A DNA stretch of 64,000 nt, taken from assembly GCA_965223245.1 (NCBI GenBank), contig CBDCVY010000013.1:868001-932000 (forward strand). The letters run 5' to 3'. The notes under the pieces are model-generated. The model did not search any database. It was given only the letters and a program-made list of their open reading frames with translations, and had not been told where the DNA came from. Each line of letters opens with the position of its first letter. Positions within the stretch are counted from its first letter, which is position 1. Shown here one piece after another: positions 17,305-26,326 of the stretch. The translations under genes and the position numbers were made by a program. This DNA is from CBDCVY01 sp965223245 (GTDB lineage: Bacteria; Nitrospinota; Nitrospinia; Nitrospinales; Nitrospinaceae).

Positions 17305-18138
17305 TTGATAAAAAAATCCAATTCTTATAGAAAAAAAATAGGGAAAAGTTTAAGAAAACCAAAAGACTCAAGATTAAAAAAGTCCAAAATGGCGTTATGG
17401 GATCAAGCTGCTCGTTGGTATGACGCTCTGGTTGGTGATCAAGGAAGCGATTATCATAGGTCCATAGTCATGCCCAACGCGTTTAAGCTTATGGGTTTAA
17501 AAAAGGGAAGCCGAATATTGGATTTAGCTTGTGGACAGGGAGTTTTTTCCCGTTTTCTTTATCAAAAAGGTTTGCGAGTGATGGGCTTGGATATTTCCGA
17601 AGAATTAATTCGCTATGCTCAGAAAAGATCTGACCCGGCAATTAAATTTTTTACCGGAGACGCTCAAGATGATTCTACGTTAGAAAATGAAAAGTTTGAT
17701 GGGGTTGTTTGTTTGCTGGCTTTACAAAATATCGAATCTTTAGAAGGGGTATTTAAAAACGTTAAAAAATGGCTAAAGCCTTCGGGGAAATTTGTTATGG
17801 TTGTTACGCACCCCTGTTTTCGAATTCCACGGCAAACTCACTGGGGATGGGATGAGGAAAAGAAAATACAATACCGGCGAGTAGATATGTATTCTCAAGA
17901 AACGGCAATTCCCATTTTAACTCCACCGTTTGCGACTTCTTCCATTTATACTGTGACGTATCATCGGCCGCTAAAAAGTTATTTTTCCCATTTGTCGCAA
18001 GCGGGTTTCGCAGTCGATTCACTTGAAGAATGGGTATCTGAAAAAATGAGTCAGCCCGGAAAACGAGCCAAGGCAGAAAATAGAGCCAGAAATGAAATCC
18101 CTTTGTTTTTAGCATTGAGGTCAATTCTTCAAACTTAA
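17305..18138 (+). CDS. Class I SAM-dependent methyltransferase
   Basis: The 277-residue protein contains a Rossmann methyltransferase fold: motif I ILDLACGQGVFSRFL (about 70-84), the acidic ribose-binding end of strand 2 (VMGLDIS), then GDAQD and the motif IV strand FDGVVCLLALQNI. This is the methyltransferase type 11/25 layout; the substrate cannot be told. The start codon is TTG at 17305 with AAGGA eight bases upstream, giving a Lys/Arg-rich N-terminal extension. An ATG at 17389 would give a 249-residue protein without it. It is followed by a small unknown gene 53 bases downstream. Confidence 0.85.
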   Translation: MIKKSNSYRKKIGKSLRKPKDSRLKKSKMALWDQAARWYDALVGDQGSDYHRSIVMPNAFKLMGLKKGSRILDLACGQGVFSRFLYQKGLRVMGLDISEELIRYAQKRSDPAIKFFTGDAQDDSTLENEKFDGVVCLLALQNIESLEGVFKNVKKWLKPSGKFVMVVTHPCFRIPRQTHWGWDEEKKIQYRRVDMYSQETAIPILTPPFATSSIYTVTYHRPLKSYFSHLSQAGFAVDSLEEWVSEKMSQPGKRAKAENRARNEIPLFLALRSILQT

Positions 18139-18191
18139 CATGTATTGTAAAATGAAGAAATTTAGAAATAGCTTTTTTTAAAGGGTAAAAA

Positions 18192-18584
18192 ATGAGAAGA
18201 AATCGGAGTTATACTTACGAATTGGTGGAGCAAAGTTTGTTGTTGTCTAAAGTGAAAAGCTATTTAAAGGAATTAGGTGACAATTGGAAAGCTATTACAG
18301 ACTGCATGCCCATGGGACATGTGGAGTACAAACCCATTCGAAATAATCCTATGCGATCTGGCTATCAGTTCCAATACCGTCCGGCTGGGTTGAATTTGAA
18401 TTTATATTTTCCGGAAAAACAATTCAATCTCTTACTAGAAGAACTCAATGAGGATAAACTACTAAAGTTGAAGGCAACTTTTCAAAAGGCCATTCCGGAG
18501 CGTTCGGGTTACATTATTAATGAGTTTAAAATTAGAGGGATACTTGATGAGCCTTTGTCCGGAGAAAAAAAGAAAGAAAATTAA
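18192..18584 (+). CDS. Hypothetical protein
   Basis: This 130-residue, basic, soluble protein has no signal peptide or membrane helix. The first 50 residues look helical, and the last 15 are Lys/Glu-rich. The start codon ATG follows AAAGGGTAAAAA, a usable Shine-Dalgarno. It lies downstream of the methyltransferase in the same direction and convergent with tgt (24 bases between stops). No family was recognised. Codon use looks like its neighbours, so it is probably a real gene. Confidence 0.6.
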   Translation: MRRNRSYTYELVEQSLLLSKVKSYLKELGDNWKAITDCMPMGHVEYKPIRNNPMRSGYQFQYRPAGLNLNLYFPEKQFNLLLEELNEDKLLKLKATFQKAIPERSGYIINEFKIRGILDEPLSGEKKKEN

Positions 18585-18608
18585 TCTTTTTAATAGTATT
18601 GATCAAAG

Positions 18609-19697
18609 CTAGTCTGGAAATCTTTCATCAAATGGCAGGTCCTCTTGAATGGCCTTTCTTATTTTTTTCATCCAATCTTGAAAGAAAGCAATATTGTGGA
18701 TTGAATTCAGTCGCATGGCTAAAATTTCCTCTGCAATAAATAGATGTCTCAAATAAGCTTTAGAATAATTTTTGCATGTATAACAATGACAATGGGGATC
18801 TAAGGGTGAGTCATCATTTTTGTATTGTGAATTTCTAATGTTAATTTTCCCTTGGCTGGTAAATAAAGATCCATTTCTGGCATTTCGAGTAGGCATTACA
18901 CAATCAAACATATCAATTCCCATGTGGCAACAGTCCAATAAATCATTTGGAGTGCCCACTCCCATTAGATAACGAGGTTTTTGACTGGGAAGGCGTTCAG
19001 CGGTATGAGCAGCGATCTCCAACATAAGGGACTTTTCTTCCCCGACACTTAATCCTCCAATGGAATAACCTTCGAAACCTAAATCTGTAATTTGATTAAC
19101 ACTTTCAGAGCGAAGCTTTTTAAACATTCCCCCCTGGACAATCCCAAATAAAGTTTGGTTTCCTGATTGAAATGCATTTTTGCAACGGAGGGCCCAGCGG
19201 GTGGATAATTCCAGGGAAGATTGTGTTTGGGAAAGGTCCGCATCATGTGGGGTGGGTTCGTCAAAAGCCATGATAATATCAGCTCCAAGAGCTTGTTGAA
19301 TTTCCATGGCCTTTTCCGGACTGAGTAAATGGGAGGAACCGTCTAAATGCGATTTGAATAAAACACCTTCTTCAGTAACTTTAGTTAGATCGCTTAAGCT
19401 AAAAACTTGAAAACCTCCGCTATCAGTTAGAATAGGAAGGTTCCAATTCATAAATTTGTGCAATCCCCCTAGGTTTTGAATTAAATCATGGCCTGGTCTT
19501 AAATAAAGATGATAAGTATTGCCCAATATGATTTGGGTATTACAAGCCAGTAAATCTTCTGGGGAGAGAGCCTTTACAGTGCCCTGAGTGCCTACTGGCA
19601 TAAATACAGGGGTGAGGATTTCGCCATGAGAGGTCGTGAGCTTCCCTAGTCGAGCGGAAGAGTGGGAATGCTGTTTTAAAACTTCAAACTTAAACAC
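18609..19697 (-). CDS. tgt: tRNA-guanine transglycosylase (queuosine synthesis)
   Basis: TGT swaps guanine for preQ1 at the wobble position of GUN-anticodon tRNAs. The 362-residue protein has the substrate-binding TDSGGFQVFS with Asp92, the GGLSVGE loop (~214-220), and the catalytic Asp in IDMFDCVMPTRNARNG (~261-276). The zinc site is Cys303, Cys305 and Cys308 (CHCYTC) with His334, at the spacing known from the Zymomonas enzyme. The start overlaps the upstream MscS-like gene by 8 bases, so the two are cotranscribed. Confidence 0.96.
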   Translation of the reverse strand: MFKFEVLKQHSHSSARLGKLTTSHGEILTPVFMPVGTQGTVKALSPEDLLACNTQIILGNTYHLYLRPGHDLIQNLGGLHKFMNWNLPILTDSGGFQVFSLSDLTKVTEEGVLFKSHLDGSSHLLSPEKAMEIQQALGADIIMAFDEPTPHDADLSQTQSSLELSTRWALRCKNAFQSGNQTLFGIVQGGMFKKLRSESVNQITDLGFEGYSIGGLSVGEEKSLMLEIAAHTAERLPSQKPRYLMGVGTPNDLLDCCHMGIDMFDCVMPTRNARNGSLFTSQGKINIRNSQYKNDDSPLDPHCHCYTCKNYSKAYLRHLFIAEEILAMRLNSIHNIAFFQDWMKKIRKAIQEDLPFDERFPD

Positions 19698-21456
19698 TTG
19701 ATGGCGGTTGAGTCCCTGGAGTAAGATTCGTGTTTGCCAAATGCTTTAACTCATCAGAGAGATTAACGGTTAATTGAGTAAATGGAATTCTAAATCCATT
19801 TTTATTACAAATTTTTACGAGGGTAGTTTGAATTTCACGTTCAATTTCTTCGTGTTGATCTGCACAACGACCATCTACGTGTATGATTATCCTTAGATTT
19901 AAGGAACTGGCTGAAGCGGTATCGAATGAAATTTCCAAATGGGTAAAGTCTGGTTGGCTTCCTTCAAAATGAGATTTTAAATTTTGACGAATTCCTTCGT
20001 CAAATAGCTGAGGGACAACATCGCAGATTTTGGACTGGAGCTCGTAATCAAGACCAAACGCCAAGTCATAACGAAAACCACGGGAGATATTCATTGGAGT
20101 TTTCGCAATAAACTCAGCCACAGTGTAATATTTTAATGTCCCACCTTTTAGTTGCAGAACCACTTGCTCTACCGTTTGGTTTTTAATTTGCCCATAAGTT
20201 CCATCAGAAAGAAATACCCAATCGCCTTGGTCGGTAGGAAACCATGGCTCGTCCTCTACATGGGGTCGTGAATATTTACCCACTAATTCCCCAACGGGCA
20301 AGGTGATTTTTCCACCCTCTAGATTGCTATTGACCAAGGTAGCTTGCAATCCAATACTTTCAACAAACCATGGAACACCATTCCAGATTAAACGTTCGCT
20401 TTCTTTAACGGTTCCTAAGTTTAAAGCCAAACGAATTTCCTTAAAAAGTTTTGGTAGAAACTGTCTACCTGCCCAAACCACGGCAGCGAGAAATAGAATC
20501 AATACACTTAACAATAACCAATCATTTAGAAGATAGAGAGAAACTAAACTTAAGGAGATACATATAATAACAACCAATACGCTGTATGCAGTCACTAAAA
20601 GCTTTTCTAACCAATCTGGAAAGGGGAGGAAGCTTCTGGATCCAACAATAAAAATCCGAATTTTCATTAAAACAAACCAGACAAAAGCAAATATTCCCAC
20701 AGTGATTAGAACATTAAGGCCGCGATGTTTGAAAAAGTCTTTTGTGCTCCTTGAAACCGCTTCAATAATAGTTTCATTATCTTTAAGTTCGTTTTCTAAA
20801 GATTGTTTTGCTTCATTTAATTGAAGGCGGACCAAGTCCGGGTTGAATTTGTTTTTTAATCTATTGAGATTTTTTAAATAATTCTCTGCCTCGGGGCCTT
20901 TAGGATCATCACCCGTGGGCCCCATTTCTATTAAAGAATTTATATTATTCCAACCGCTTTCAAATTTTTCTAATTGTTCCTCCAAAGTTGCAACCCGTTT
21001 TTTTAATTTTTCAATGTGTCGAGGTTTCTTGGTTAGGTCGCTCAACGCTTCGAGTAAGGGAAGTGTCAAGGCTTCTAATTCTTTTACCCAATTAGACTCC
21101 TGTTCTTCTCCTAAAATAAAGTCTTGGCTGTTTAATTGAGTTGCTAATAATTCGAAATTTCTATTCAATCCATCCAACTGGGTTAGTAGTTCCTCTCTTC
21201 TTTTAGTTATAGCTTTGGAGGAGGGCATAGATTTTAAATCATTTAATTCTTTTTGGATCAGCCAAGCCTGGCTTGAAATAATGTTTAACATACTTTGGAT
21301 TTTTTCATAGTCGTCCGTTTCTTCGTCCGATTCTTCTTGGGAAAAGGAAGTAAGAGGTAAAATTATTAGGATAAAAATGAAAAATAAAATTAGAACTGAT
21401 TTTTTGTAGGGATTAAGAAATTTGAAAAAATTTAAAAACCCCTGTCTCAGAATCAT
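19690..21456 (-). CDS. MscS-like mechanosensitive channel family protein
   Basis: The 588-residue protein starts with a signal peptide or anchor (about 17-38, ending in SFSQEE). A long helical, coiled-coil-rich periplasmic region (45-240) and two or three transmembrane helices between about 245 and 335 follow. The C-terminal half carries an MscS-type beta domain (GDWVFLSDGTYGQIKN near 410) and a mixed alpha/beta vestibule domain. The pore helix region is divergent: a charged linker with PHVEDEPWFPTD separates a predicted barrel from the channel-like helices. The family call is therefore reasonable but ion conduction is not proven by sequence. It overlaps tgt by 8 bases. Confidence 0.75.
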   Translation of the reverse strand: MILRQGFLNFFKFLNPYKKSVLILFFIFILIILPLTSFSQEESDEETDDYEKIQSMLNIISSQAWLIQKELNDLKSMPSSKAITKRREELLTQLDGLNRNFELLATQLNSQDFILGEEQESNWVKELEALTLPLLEALSDLTKKPRHIEKLKKRVATLEEQLEKFESGWNNINSLIEMGPTGDDPKGPEAENYLKNLNRLKNKFNPDLVRLQLNEAKQSLENELKDNETIIEAVSRSTKDFFKHRGLNVLITVGIFAFVWFVLMKIRIFIVGSRSFLPFPDWLEKLLVTAYSVLVVIICISLSLVSLYLLNDWLLLSVLILFLAAVVWAGRQFLPKLFKEIRLALNLGTVKESERLIWNGVPWFVESIGLQATLVNSNLEGGKITLPVGELVGKYSRPHVEDEPWFPTDQGDWVFLSDGTYGQIKNQTVEQVVLQLKGGTLKYYTVAEFIAKTPMNISRGFRYDLAFGLDYELQSKICDVVPQLFDEGIRQNLKSHFEGSQPDFTHLEISFDTASASSLNLRIIIHVDGRCADQHEEIEREIQTTLVKICNKNGFRIPFTQLTVNLSDELKHLANTNLTPGTQPPSSV

Positions 21457-21472
21457 TGAAATTCTCCAATAA

Positions 21473-22681
21473 TTAAGAATTGGTAAATTCTCTTTGGGTT
21501 AGAGTATCTCCCAGAGCTTTAATAAGAAGATCGATTTCCTTCTTGGTAACAATTAAGGGTGGAATGAAGCGTAGTGTGTTTGGGGCAACGCTGTTTACCA
21601 GAAATCCTTTTTTTAAAAGAATTTGGGCCGCTTTTAATGAGGAGCCTTTAAGGTCTATTCCTAATATGAGGCCTTTTCCACGCACTTCCTCAATCAAGGG
21701 AATTTCCTTTGCTAATTTAACTAACTTTTTAAGGAAATATTCTCCATTTTTTGCGGCTCGAAGTAAAAAGGTCTTTTGGGAAATGACTTTTATAGATGCC
21801 AAAGCTGCAGCGCAAACTAAAGGGTTGCCCCCAAACGTAGAGCCATGAGTTCCCGGGGCAAATGTTTTTGCGATTCGATTGGTGGTTACCATAGCACCAA
21901 TGGGTACACCGCCACCCAGACCTTTTGCTAAAGTCATTATATCTGGTTTTACTCCAAATCCCTGATAAGCGAATAAAGTTCCCGTGCGGCCGAATCCAGT
22001 TTGAATTTCATCTAATATAAGAAGAATTTTGTTTGCGGTACAAAACTTTCGAATTTCTTTTAAATAATCTTTGCCAGGAACGATGACTCCTGTTTCACCC
22101 TGAATAGGTTCTAGTATGACAGCGCAAGTTTTTGATGAAATCGCTTTTTTAAAAGCTCCCACATCATCAAAGGGAACATTTTTAAATCCTCTCAACATTG
22201 GACCAAATCCTGTCTGCATTTTTTTTTGAGGTGTTGCGCTCAGGGAACCATAAGTGCGCCCATGGAATGATCGATTAGTGGTAATGATTTCATATTTATT
22301 TTTGAATCCCTGATCAAAATAAAATCGTCGAGCAATTTTTATTGCTGCTTCAATTGCTTCTGTTCCACTATTACAAAAAAACACCTTGTCCCCAAAGCTC
22401 AACCGTGAAATTTCTTGGGCTAGTTTGGATTGCTGGGGAATATGGAACCAGTTTGAAACGTGAATTAATTTCTCGGCTTGATTCTGAATGGATTTAACTA
22501 TTTTGGGATGGCAGTGTCCTAAATTATCTACCGCAACACCAGCTACAAAATCTAAATATTTATTTCCAGATTGATCCCAAACGTACATTCCTTTACCTTT
22601 GGCTAAAGCGATGGGATAGCGGCCATAATTTTGAGTTACATATTTATTGGTAATTTCGATTATATTTTGATTGTTTTCCAT
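21473..22681 (-). CDS. argD: Acetylornithine aminotransferase family (class III PLP)
   Basis: ArgD makes N-acetylornithine from N-acetylglutamate semialdehyde in arginine synthesis and often also serves in lysine (DAP) synthesis. The 402-residue protein has the phosphate-binding SGTEAIEAA (105-113), the PLP-pocket LDEIQTGFGRTG (223-234) with Asp224, and the Schiff-base Lys253 in LAKGLGGGVPIGAM. The length and compact N-terminus fit ArgD better than other class III aminotransferases, but ornithine aminotransferase-like substrates cannot be excluded. It ends 16 bases before the MscS-like gene and may share its transcript. Confidence 0.9.
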   Translation of the reverse strand: MENNQNIIEITNKYVTQNYGRYPIALAKGKGMYVWDQSGNKYLDFVAGVAVDNLGHCHPKIVKSIQNQAEKLIHVSNWFHIPQQSKLAQEISRLSFGDKVFFCNSGTEAIEAAIKIARRFYFDQGFKNKYEIITTNRSFHGRTYGSLSATPQKKMQTGFGPMLRGFKNVPFDDVGAFKKAISSKTCAVILEPIQGETGVIVPGKDYLKEIRKFCTANKILLILDEIQTGFGRTGTLFAYQGFGVKPDIMTLAKGLGGGVPIGAMVTTNRIAKTFAPGTHGSTFGGNPLVCAAALASIKVISQKTFLLRAAKNGEYFLKKLVKLAKEIPLIEEVRGKGLILGIDLKGSSLKAAQILLKKGFLVNSVAPNTLRFIPPLIVTKKEIDLLIKALGDTLTQREFTNS

Positions 22682-22784
22682 GTTTGAGGTAATTTCAGAA
22701 TTTTAAATTTTGCGATTCTAAATGATTTGAAACTTTATCATAAAGTTTTCCAAAAAATAATACAAATCCATTAGATTGGTTTTC

Positions 22785-23516
22785 ATGTGGAATTCATTAA
22801 TAGCAAAAACTAAAGACTTATTATTTCCAGTTCCATGCGTTGGTTGTGGGATGGATCGAAAAGGTTATGGCGAGTGTTTGTGTTCCCTGTGTCATATGGG
22901 CATTCGATGTATTGAAAATCCGTTTTGTTATGTTTGTGGATATCCTGTAGATTTGGATTATAAAGTGGATGAGGAGAAAATAAAATGTGGATTGTGCCGT
23001 AAGGAAACTTTTAGCTTTGACCAAGCCAGATCATTTGGATTTTACGAGTCAATTTTAAAGGAATTAATACACTATTATAAATACAACTATCAGTTGGGGG
23101 CTTTAAAAGATATAGAAGATCTGCTTAATAATTATTTTCAGATCAGAAAGACTACTTATTCTTCCTTTAAAGTGATACCTGTTCCGCTTCACGTTAAAAA
23201 GTTATATTCTCGCGGTTTTGACCAGTCGTACTTATTAGCCAAAAGTATAGCAAGAATACTGCAAATTCCCTTTTTGGGAGTTCCCGTAGTTAGGATTAAA
23301 AATACACCTCCCCAGGTAAAGATCAAGAGAAAAGAAAGAATGAGGAATATCAAAGGTGCTTTTAAAATTGAGAATCCAGATACAATTAAGAACCAGGACC
23401 TTTTAATAGTAGATGATGTTTTTACTACAGGTTCCACTACCAATGAATTGGCAAAAATTCTAAAAAAAAATGGAGCTGGGAAAGTTTACGTGTTTACCTT
23501 AGCCCGGGCTCTATAG
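22785..23516 (+). CDS. comF: ComF family amidophosphoribosyltransferase-like protein
   Basis: ComF-type proteins have an N-terminal zinc-ribbon region and a C-terminal phosphoribosyltransferase fold, and are linked to natural transformation in competent bacteria. Four CxxC-type pairs occur in the first 75 residues (CVGC, CSLC, CYVC, CGLC). The PRPP loop LLIVDDVFTTGSTTNE lies at about 206-221. The conserved VPLHVKKLYSRGFDQSYLLA block is present. I prefer the ATG at 22785; a TTG three codons upstream (22776) is possible, and neither has a clear Shine-Dalgarno. It is divergent from argD and convergent with nhaD. Confidence 0.88.
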   Translation: MWNSLIAKTKDLLFPVPCVGCGMDRKGYGECLCSLCHMGIRCIENPFCYVCGYPVDLDYKVDEEKIKCGLCRKETFSFDQARSFGFYESILKELIHYYKYNYQLGALKDIEDLLNNYFQIRKTTYSSFKVIPVPLHVKKLYSRGFDQSYLLAKSIARILQIPFLGVPVVRIKNTPPQVKIKRKERMRNIKGAFKIENPDTIKNQDLLIVDDVFTTGSTTNELAKILKKNGAGKVYVFTLARAL

Positions 23517-23559
23517 TTGTAGGGGGAATTTGTGCAGAGGGAAGAAATGATTTTTCGAA

Positions 23560-24894
23560 TTATCTCAAGCTACCCGTTACTAGCCACCATGTAAAAATAC
23601 TTGCTGCATATCCAAGGGCGATGGTCCAAGACCATTTTAAATGTGCCATAAAAGTATAATTTTTCCTATCTACTCCCATAACCGCCACACCTGCAGCAGA
23701 CCCTACAGAAAGCAGGCTTCCACCAACACCGGTGGTTAAAGTAATCAAAAGCCATTGGTCAATACCCATGGCAGGGTCCATTTTTAAAACTGCAAACATT
23801 ACTGGAATATTGTCCACAATTGCTGAAAGTATACCCACACAAATATTGGACCAAGTGGGGCCAATGGTACCGTAAAGAGATTCGCTAACAAGGGCCAGGT
23901 AACCAAGGTACTGTAATGCTCCAACGGCCGTAAGTACTCCAAAAAAGAAAAGTAGCGTGTCAAACTCAACATTTGAGATTTTTCTGAAGATATCAAACTG
24001 TTGAGAGGACTCCTCTATATCGGGATTTACATGAAGCTCTTCCAACACGGGTCTGTTTCCCCATCTTTTAAGGTAATAACCAAAGATCATCAACGCGCCT
24101 AATCCCAACATCATTCCTAAAAAGGGCGGAAGGTGTAAAAATTGATGGAAACTGACTGCAGTGGCAATCGTAAAAACGCCCATTGCAATGATTACTTTTG
24201 CTCCAGGCTTTAACTTGATAAGTCCTGATTCGCTTTCAGGGTGCTCATCAGGAAGGAAAAAATACATTATTCCAGCTGGAATTATCCAATTGATTAAAGA
24301 TGGAAGCATTAAATATGCAAATTGAAGAGTTTCAACCTTACCCGAAGTCCAAACCATTAAGGTTGTAATATCACCAAAAGGACTCCAAGCTCCACCAGCA
24401 TTTGCCGCAACAACAATATTTGTAAATGAAAGGACTATAAAACGAGAATGGCCACCACTCACTGCTAAGGCAACGGTGGACATTAGCAATGCGCTCGTTA
24501 AATTATCTGCTAAAGGGGAGAGGAAAAAAGTAATGATACCAGTTGCCCAAAATAAGGCACGAAACCCTAATCCCTTTCTTAGAAGCCAGGAACGAAGGCA
24601 ATTAAATACATTTCTTTCATCCAAAGTATTGATATAAGTCATTGCGGAAAGAAGAAAGAAAAACAGTTCGCCGATTTCCGCGATTAATTCTTTGACAAAT
24701 TCATGAGAATGACTTGGATCTCCGAGATGAGTGGATTCGTAAACACCGATAAAAAACCACATTAAGCAGCCGGCCAGAATAACTGGCTTTGATTTTCTCA
24801 TGTGGATTTTTTCTTCGAGTACCACAAGAGTGTAAGCAAGAAAAAAGGCAATTATTGAGATGTAACCGGCCCAGGAGGTTGTTAGCCCGTGCAT
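23560..24894 (-). CDS. nhaD: NhaD-type Na+/H+ antiporter
   Basis: NhaD exports Na+ (and Li+) in exchange for protons, and is common in marine and haloalkaliphilic bacteria. The 444-residue protein is built of about 11-12 transmembrane helices. It has family sequences such as ITFFLSPLADNLTSALLMS (~120-138), AANAGGAWSPFGDITTLMVW (~163-182) and GILSAIVDNIPVMFAVLKM (~365-383). These paired SPxxDNxT/S and NAGGxxSPxGD motifs are diagnostic of the NhaD/ArsB superfamily NhaD branch. It has a Shine-Dalgarno (GGGAG) six bases before the ATG. It suggests life in a sodium-rich habitat. Confidence 0.92.
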   Translation of the reverse strand: MHGLTTSWAGYISIIAFFLAYTLVVLEEKIHMRKSKPVILAGCLMWFFIGVYESTHLGDPSHSHEFVKELIAEIGELFFFLLSAMTYINTLDERNVFNCLRSWLLRKGLGFRALFWATGIITFFLSPLADNLTSALLMSTVALAVSGGHSRFIVLSFTNIVVAANAGGAWSPFGDITTLMVWTSGKVETLQFAYLMLPSLINWIIPAGIMYFFLPDEHPESESGLIKLKPGAKVIIAMGVFTIATAVSFHQFLHLPPFLGMMLGLGALMIFGYYLKRWGNRPVLEELHVNPDIEESSQQFDIFRKISNVEFDTLLFFFGVLTAVGALQYLGYLALVSESLYGTIGPTWSNICVGILSAIVDNIPVMFAVLKMDPAMGIDQWLLITLTTGVGGSLLSVGSAAGVAVMGVDRKNYTFMAHLKWSWTIALGYAASIFTWWLVTGSLR

Positions 24895-25324
24895 TCAGTA
24901 CTCCCTAATATTGATAAAAACTGTGAGTATCGGAAATCAAAATATGAATTAAGGTATAAATGTTCTTAGAGTAATAGTAAAAAGGAGAAAATTGAATTTG
25001 TCTACCAAATTAATAAAATCAATTACTTGGATGGCGAAGATTGTAATTGAGATTCAAGTTTTTCGTGATTTCAATTCACAAAATAAAAATTAAGTCTTAA
25101 AACATTATCTTTATAATAAAAAAAAATCAATAAATTATCGGATTATTAATGAAAAACATTCATTCCTCGAAAAATACTCTAGTTAAAACGATAAAATAAG
25201 GAAAAGGACAGCCCCTAAAAACCAAGTAATGTAAGGATTGAGCATGAAACCCGACCAAGGGTTTAATGTATTGATAACGTTAAATAAATTAATGAGTTTG
25301 GAGGTCTAAAGTGGGGAATTTTAA
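24895..25324. other. Intergenic region between nhaD and ispA
   Basis: This AT-rich 430-base stretch separates two divergent genes (529 bases in all with the ispA promoter region). A hairpin AAACCC/GGGTTT (25247-25264, 6-base loop) lies inside a possible 21-codon frame (25244-25309) that has AAGGA seven bases before its ATG. I see no known riboswitch, tRNA or IS remnant. A sodium-sensing riboswitch near nhaD was considered, but no conserved motif could be recognised. Confidence 0.45.
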
Positions 25325-25352
25325 TTGACTGAGGTTTTTTCTATGCTAACAT
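25325..25352 (+). promoter_or_regulatory. Possible promoter of ispA-dxs-hisBH operon
   Basis: TTGACT (25325-25330) and TAACAT (25347-25352) are separated by 16 bases. The -35 matches 5/6 and the -10 4/6. It lies about 70 bases upstream of the ispA start. The -10 overlaps one arm of a 9-bp inverted repeat (25343-25351). Confidence 0.4.
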
Positions 25353-25399
25353 TAGTTTCGTGAAATTTTAGGGTATTTTGTTTAGAATTTTGTTAGCAT
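25343..25399. repeat. 9-bp inverted repeat flanking the ispA leader
   Basis: ATGCTAACA (25343-25351) and its exact reverse complement TGTTAGCAT (25391-25399) are separated by 39 bases and lie just before the ispA start at 25424. One arm overlaps the predicted -10. It could be a paired operator or a leader stem; the function is inference. Confidence 0.35.
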
Positions 25400-25423
25400 T
25401 ATTAGAGGATATAGTAAAAAAGT

Positions 25424-26314
25424 TTGCCAGCCAAAGAATATCTAACCGAATGTAAGCGATTCATTGACGAGGCAATTCCACTCTATTTGCCGGAAAAAAC
25501 AACATATCCTGAAAAAATTCATGAATCGATGCATTACAGTTTGTTTGCTGGGGGAAAGCGGTTACGGCCAAGTTTGTTAATTGCTTCAACCGAAGCGGTA
25601 GGTGGCCAGCGGGATAAAGTTGTCCCTTTTGCGGTTGCTACAGAGATGCTGCATACTTATACGCTGATTCATGATGACCTTCCCGCTTTGGACAATGACA
25701 ACTTTAGAAGAGGGAAACTAACAAATCATAAGGTCTTTGGTGAAGCGGTCGCTATTCTTTCCGGGGATGCTTTATTGACCCAGGCCTTTGAGTTGATGAC
25801 CAACCATTTTTTAATGGAAAGTATTCCTCCGAAAAGTGTATTGCGAGCTTCCCATGAAATGGCAAAAGCCTTAGGGTCTACCGGAGTTATTGGTGGACAA
25901 GTTGTAGATTTAGAATCAACAGGTCAAGAGATTGATGCTTCTACTCTTGAATACATTCATATTTATAAAACAGGTTTTTTTTTCAAATCTTGTTTGAGGG
26001 CAGGGGCCATATTGAGTCAAGCTTCACGAGAACAACTCGATGCTTTGTCTCGTTTTGGAGCCCATATTGGGTTGGCATTTCAAATCATTGATGACATACT
26101 AGACATTGTTGGTGATAAAGAAAAATTAGGAAAAGATATTGGTAGCGATATTGACAAAAACAAAGCAACATATCCCGCAATGTTTGGGATGGACAAATCA
26201 AAGAGGATGGCTGAAGATTTGGTCAACCAGGCTAACGAGTGTTTGAAGGATTTTGATCACTCTGCCGATCCTCTTCGTGAAATCGCCCGATTTTTTGTGG
26301 TACGAACCTTTTAG
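25424..26314 (+). CDS. ispA: Polyprenyl (farnesyl/geranyl) diphosphate synthase
   Basis: IspA condenses IPP with DMAPP and GPP to give C15 (or C20) diphosphates for quinones and cell-wall carriers. The 296-residue protein has the first Asp-rich motif DDLPALD (84-90) with the two-residue insertion typical of bacterial short-chain synthases, and the second, IIDDILD, near 223-229. The GGKRLRP motif (43-49) binds substrate phosphate. The start is TTG at 25424; later ATGs would cut conserved sequence. It is 12 bases upstream of dxs, a classical isoprenoid pairing. Confidence 0.93.
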   Translation: MPAKEYLTECKRFIDEAIPLYLPEKTTYPEKIHESMHYSLFAGGKRLRPSLLIASTEAVGGQRDKVVPFAVATEMLHTYTLIHDDLPALDNDNFRRGKLTNHKVFGEAVAILSGDALLTQAFELMTNHFLMESIPPKSVLRASHEMAKALGSTGVIGGQVVDLESTGQEIDASTLEYIHIYKTGFFFKSCLRAGAILSQASREQLDALSRFGAHIGLAFQIIDDILDIVGDKEKLGKDIGSDIDKNKATYPAMFGMDKSKRMAEDLVNQANECLKDFDHSADPLREIARFFVVRTF

Positions 26315-26326
26315 CTGGGCAATATT

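Noticed and set aside
24895..25423. Sodium-responsive riboswitch in the nhaD leader
   Set aside because: The leader was read on the minus strand, but no conserved riboswitch core could be recognised.
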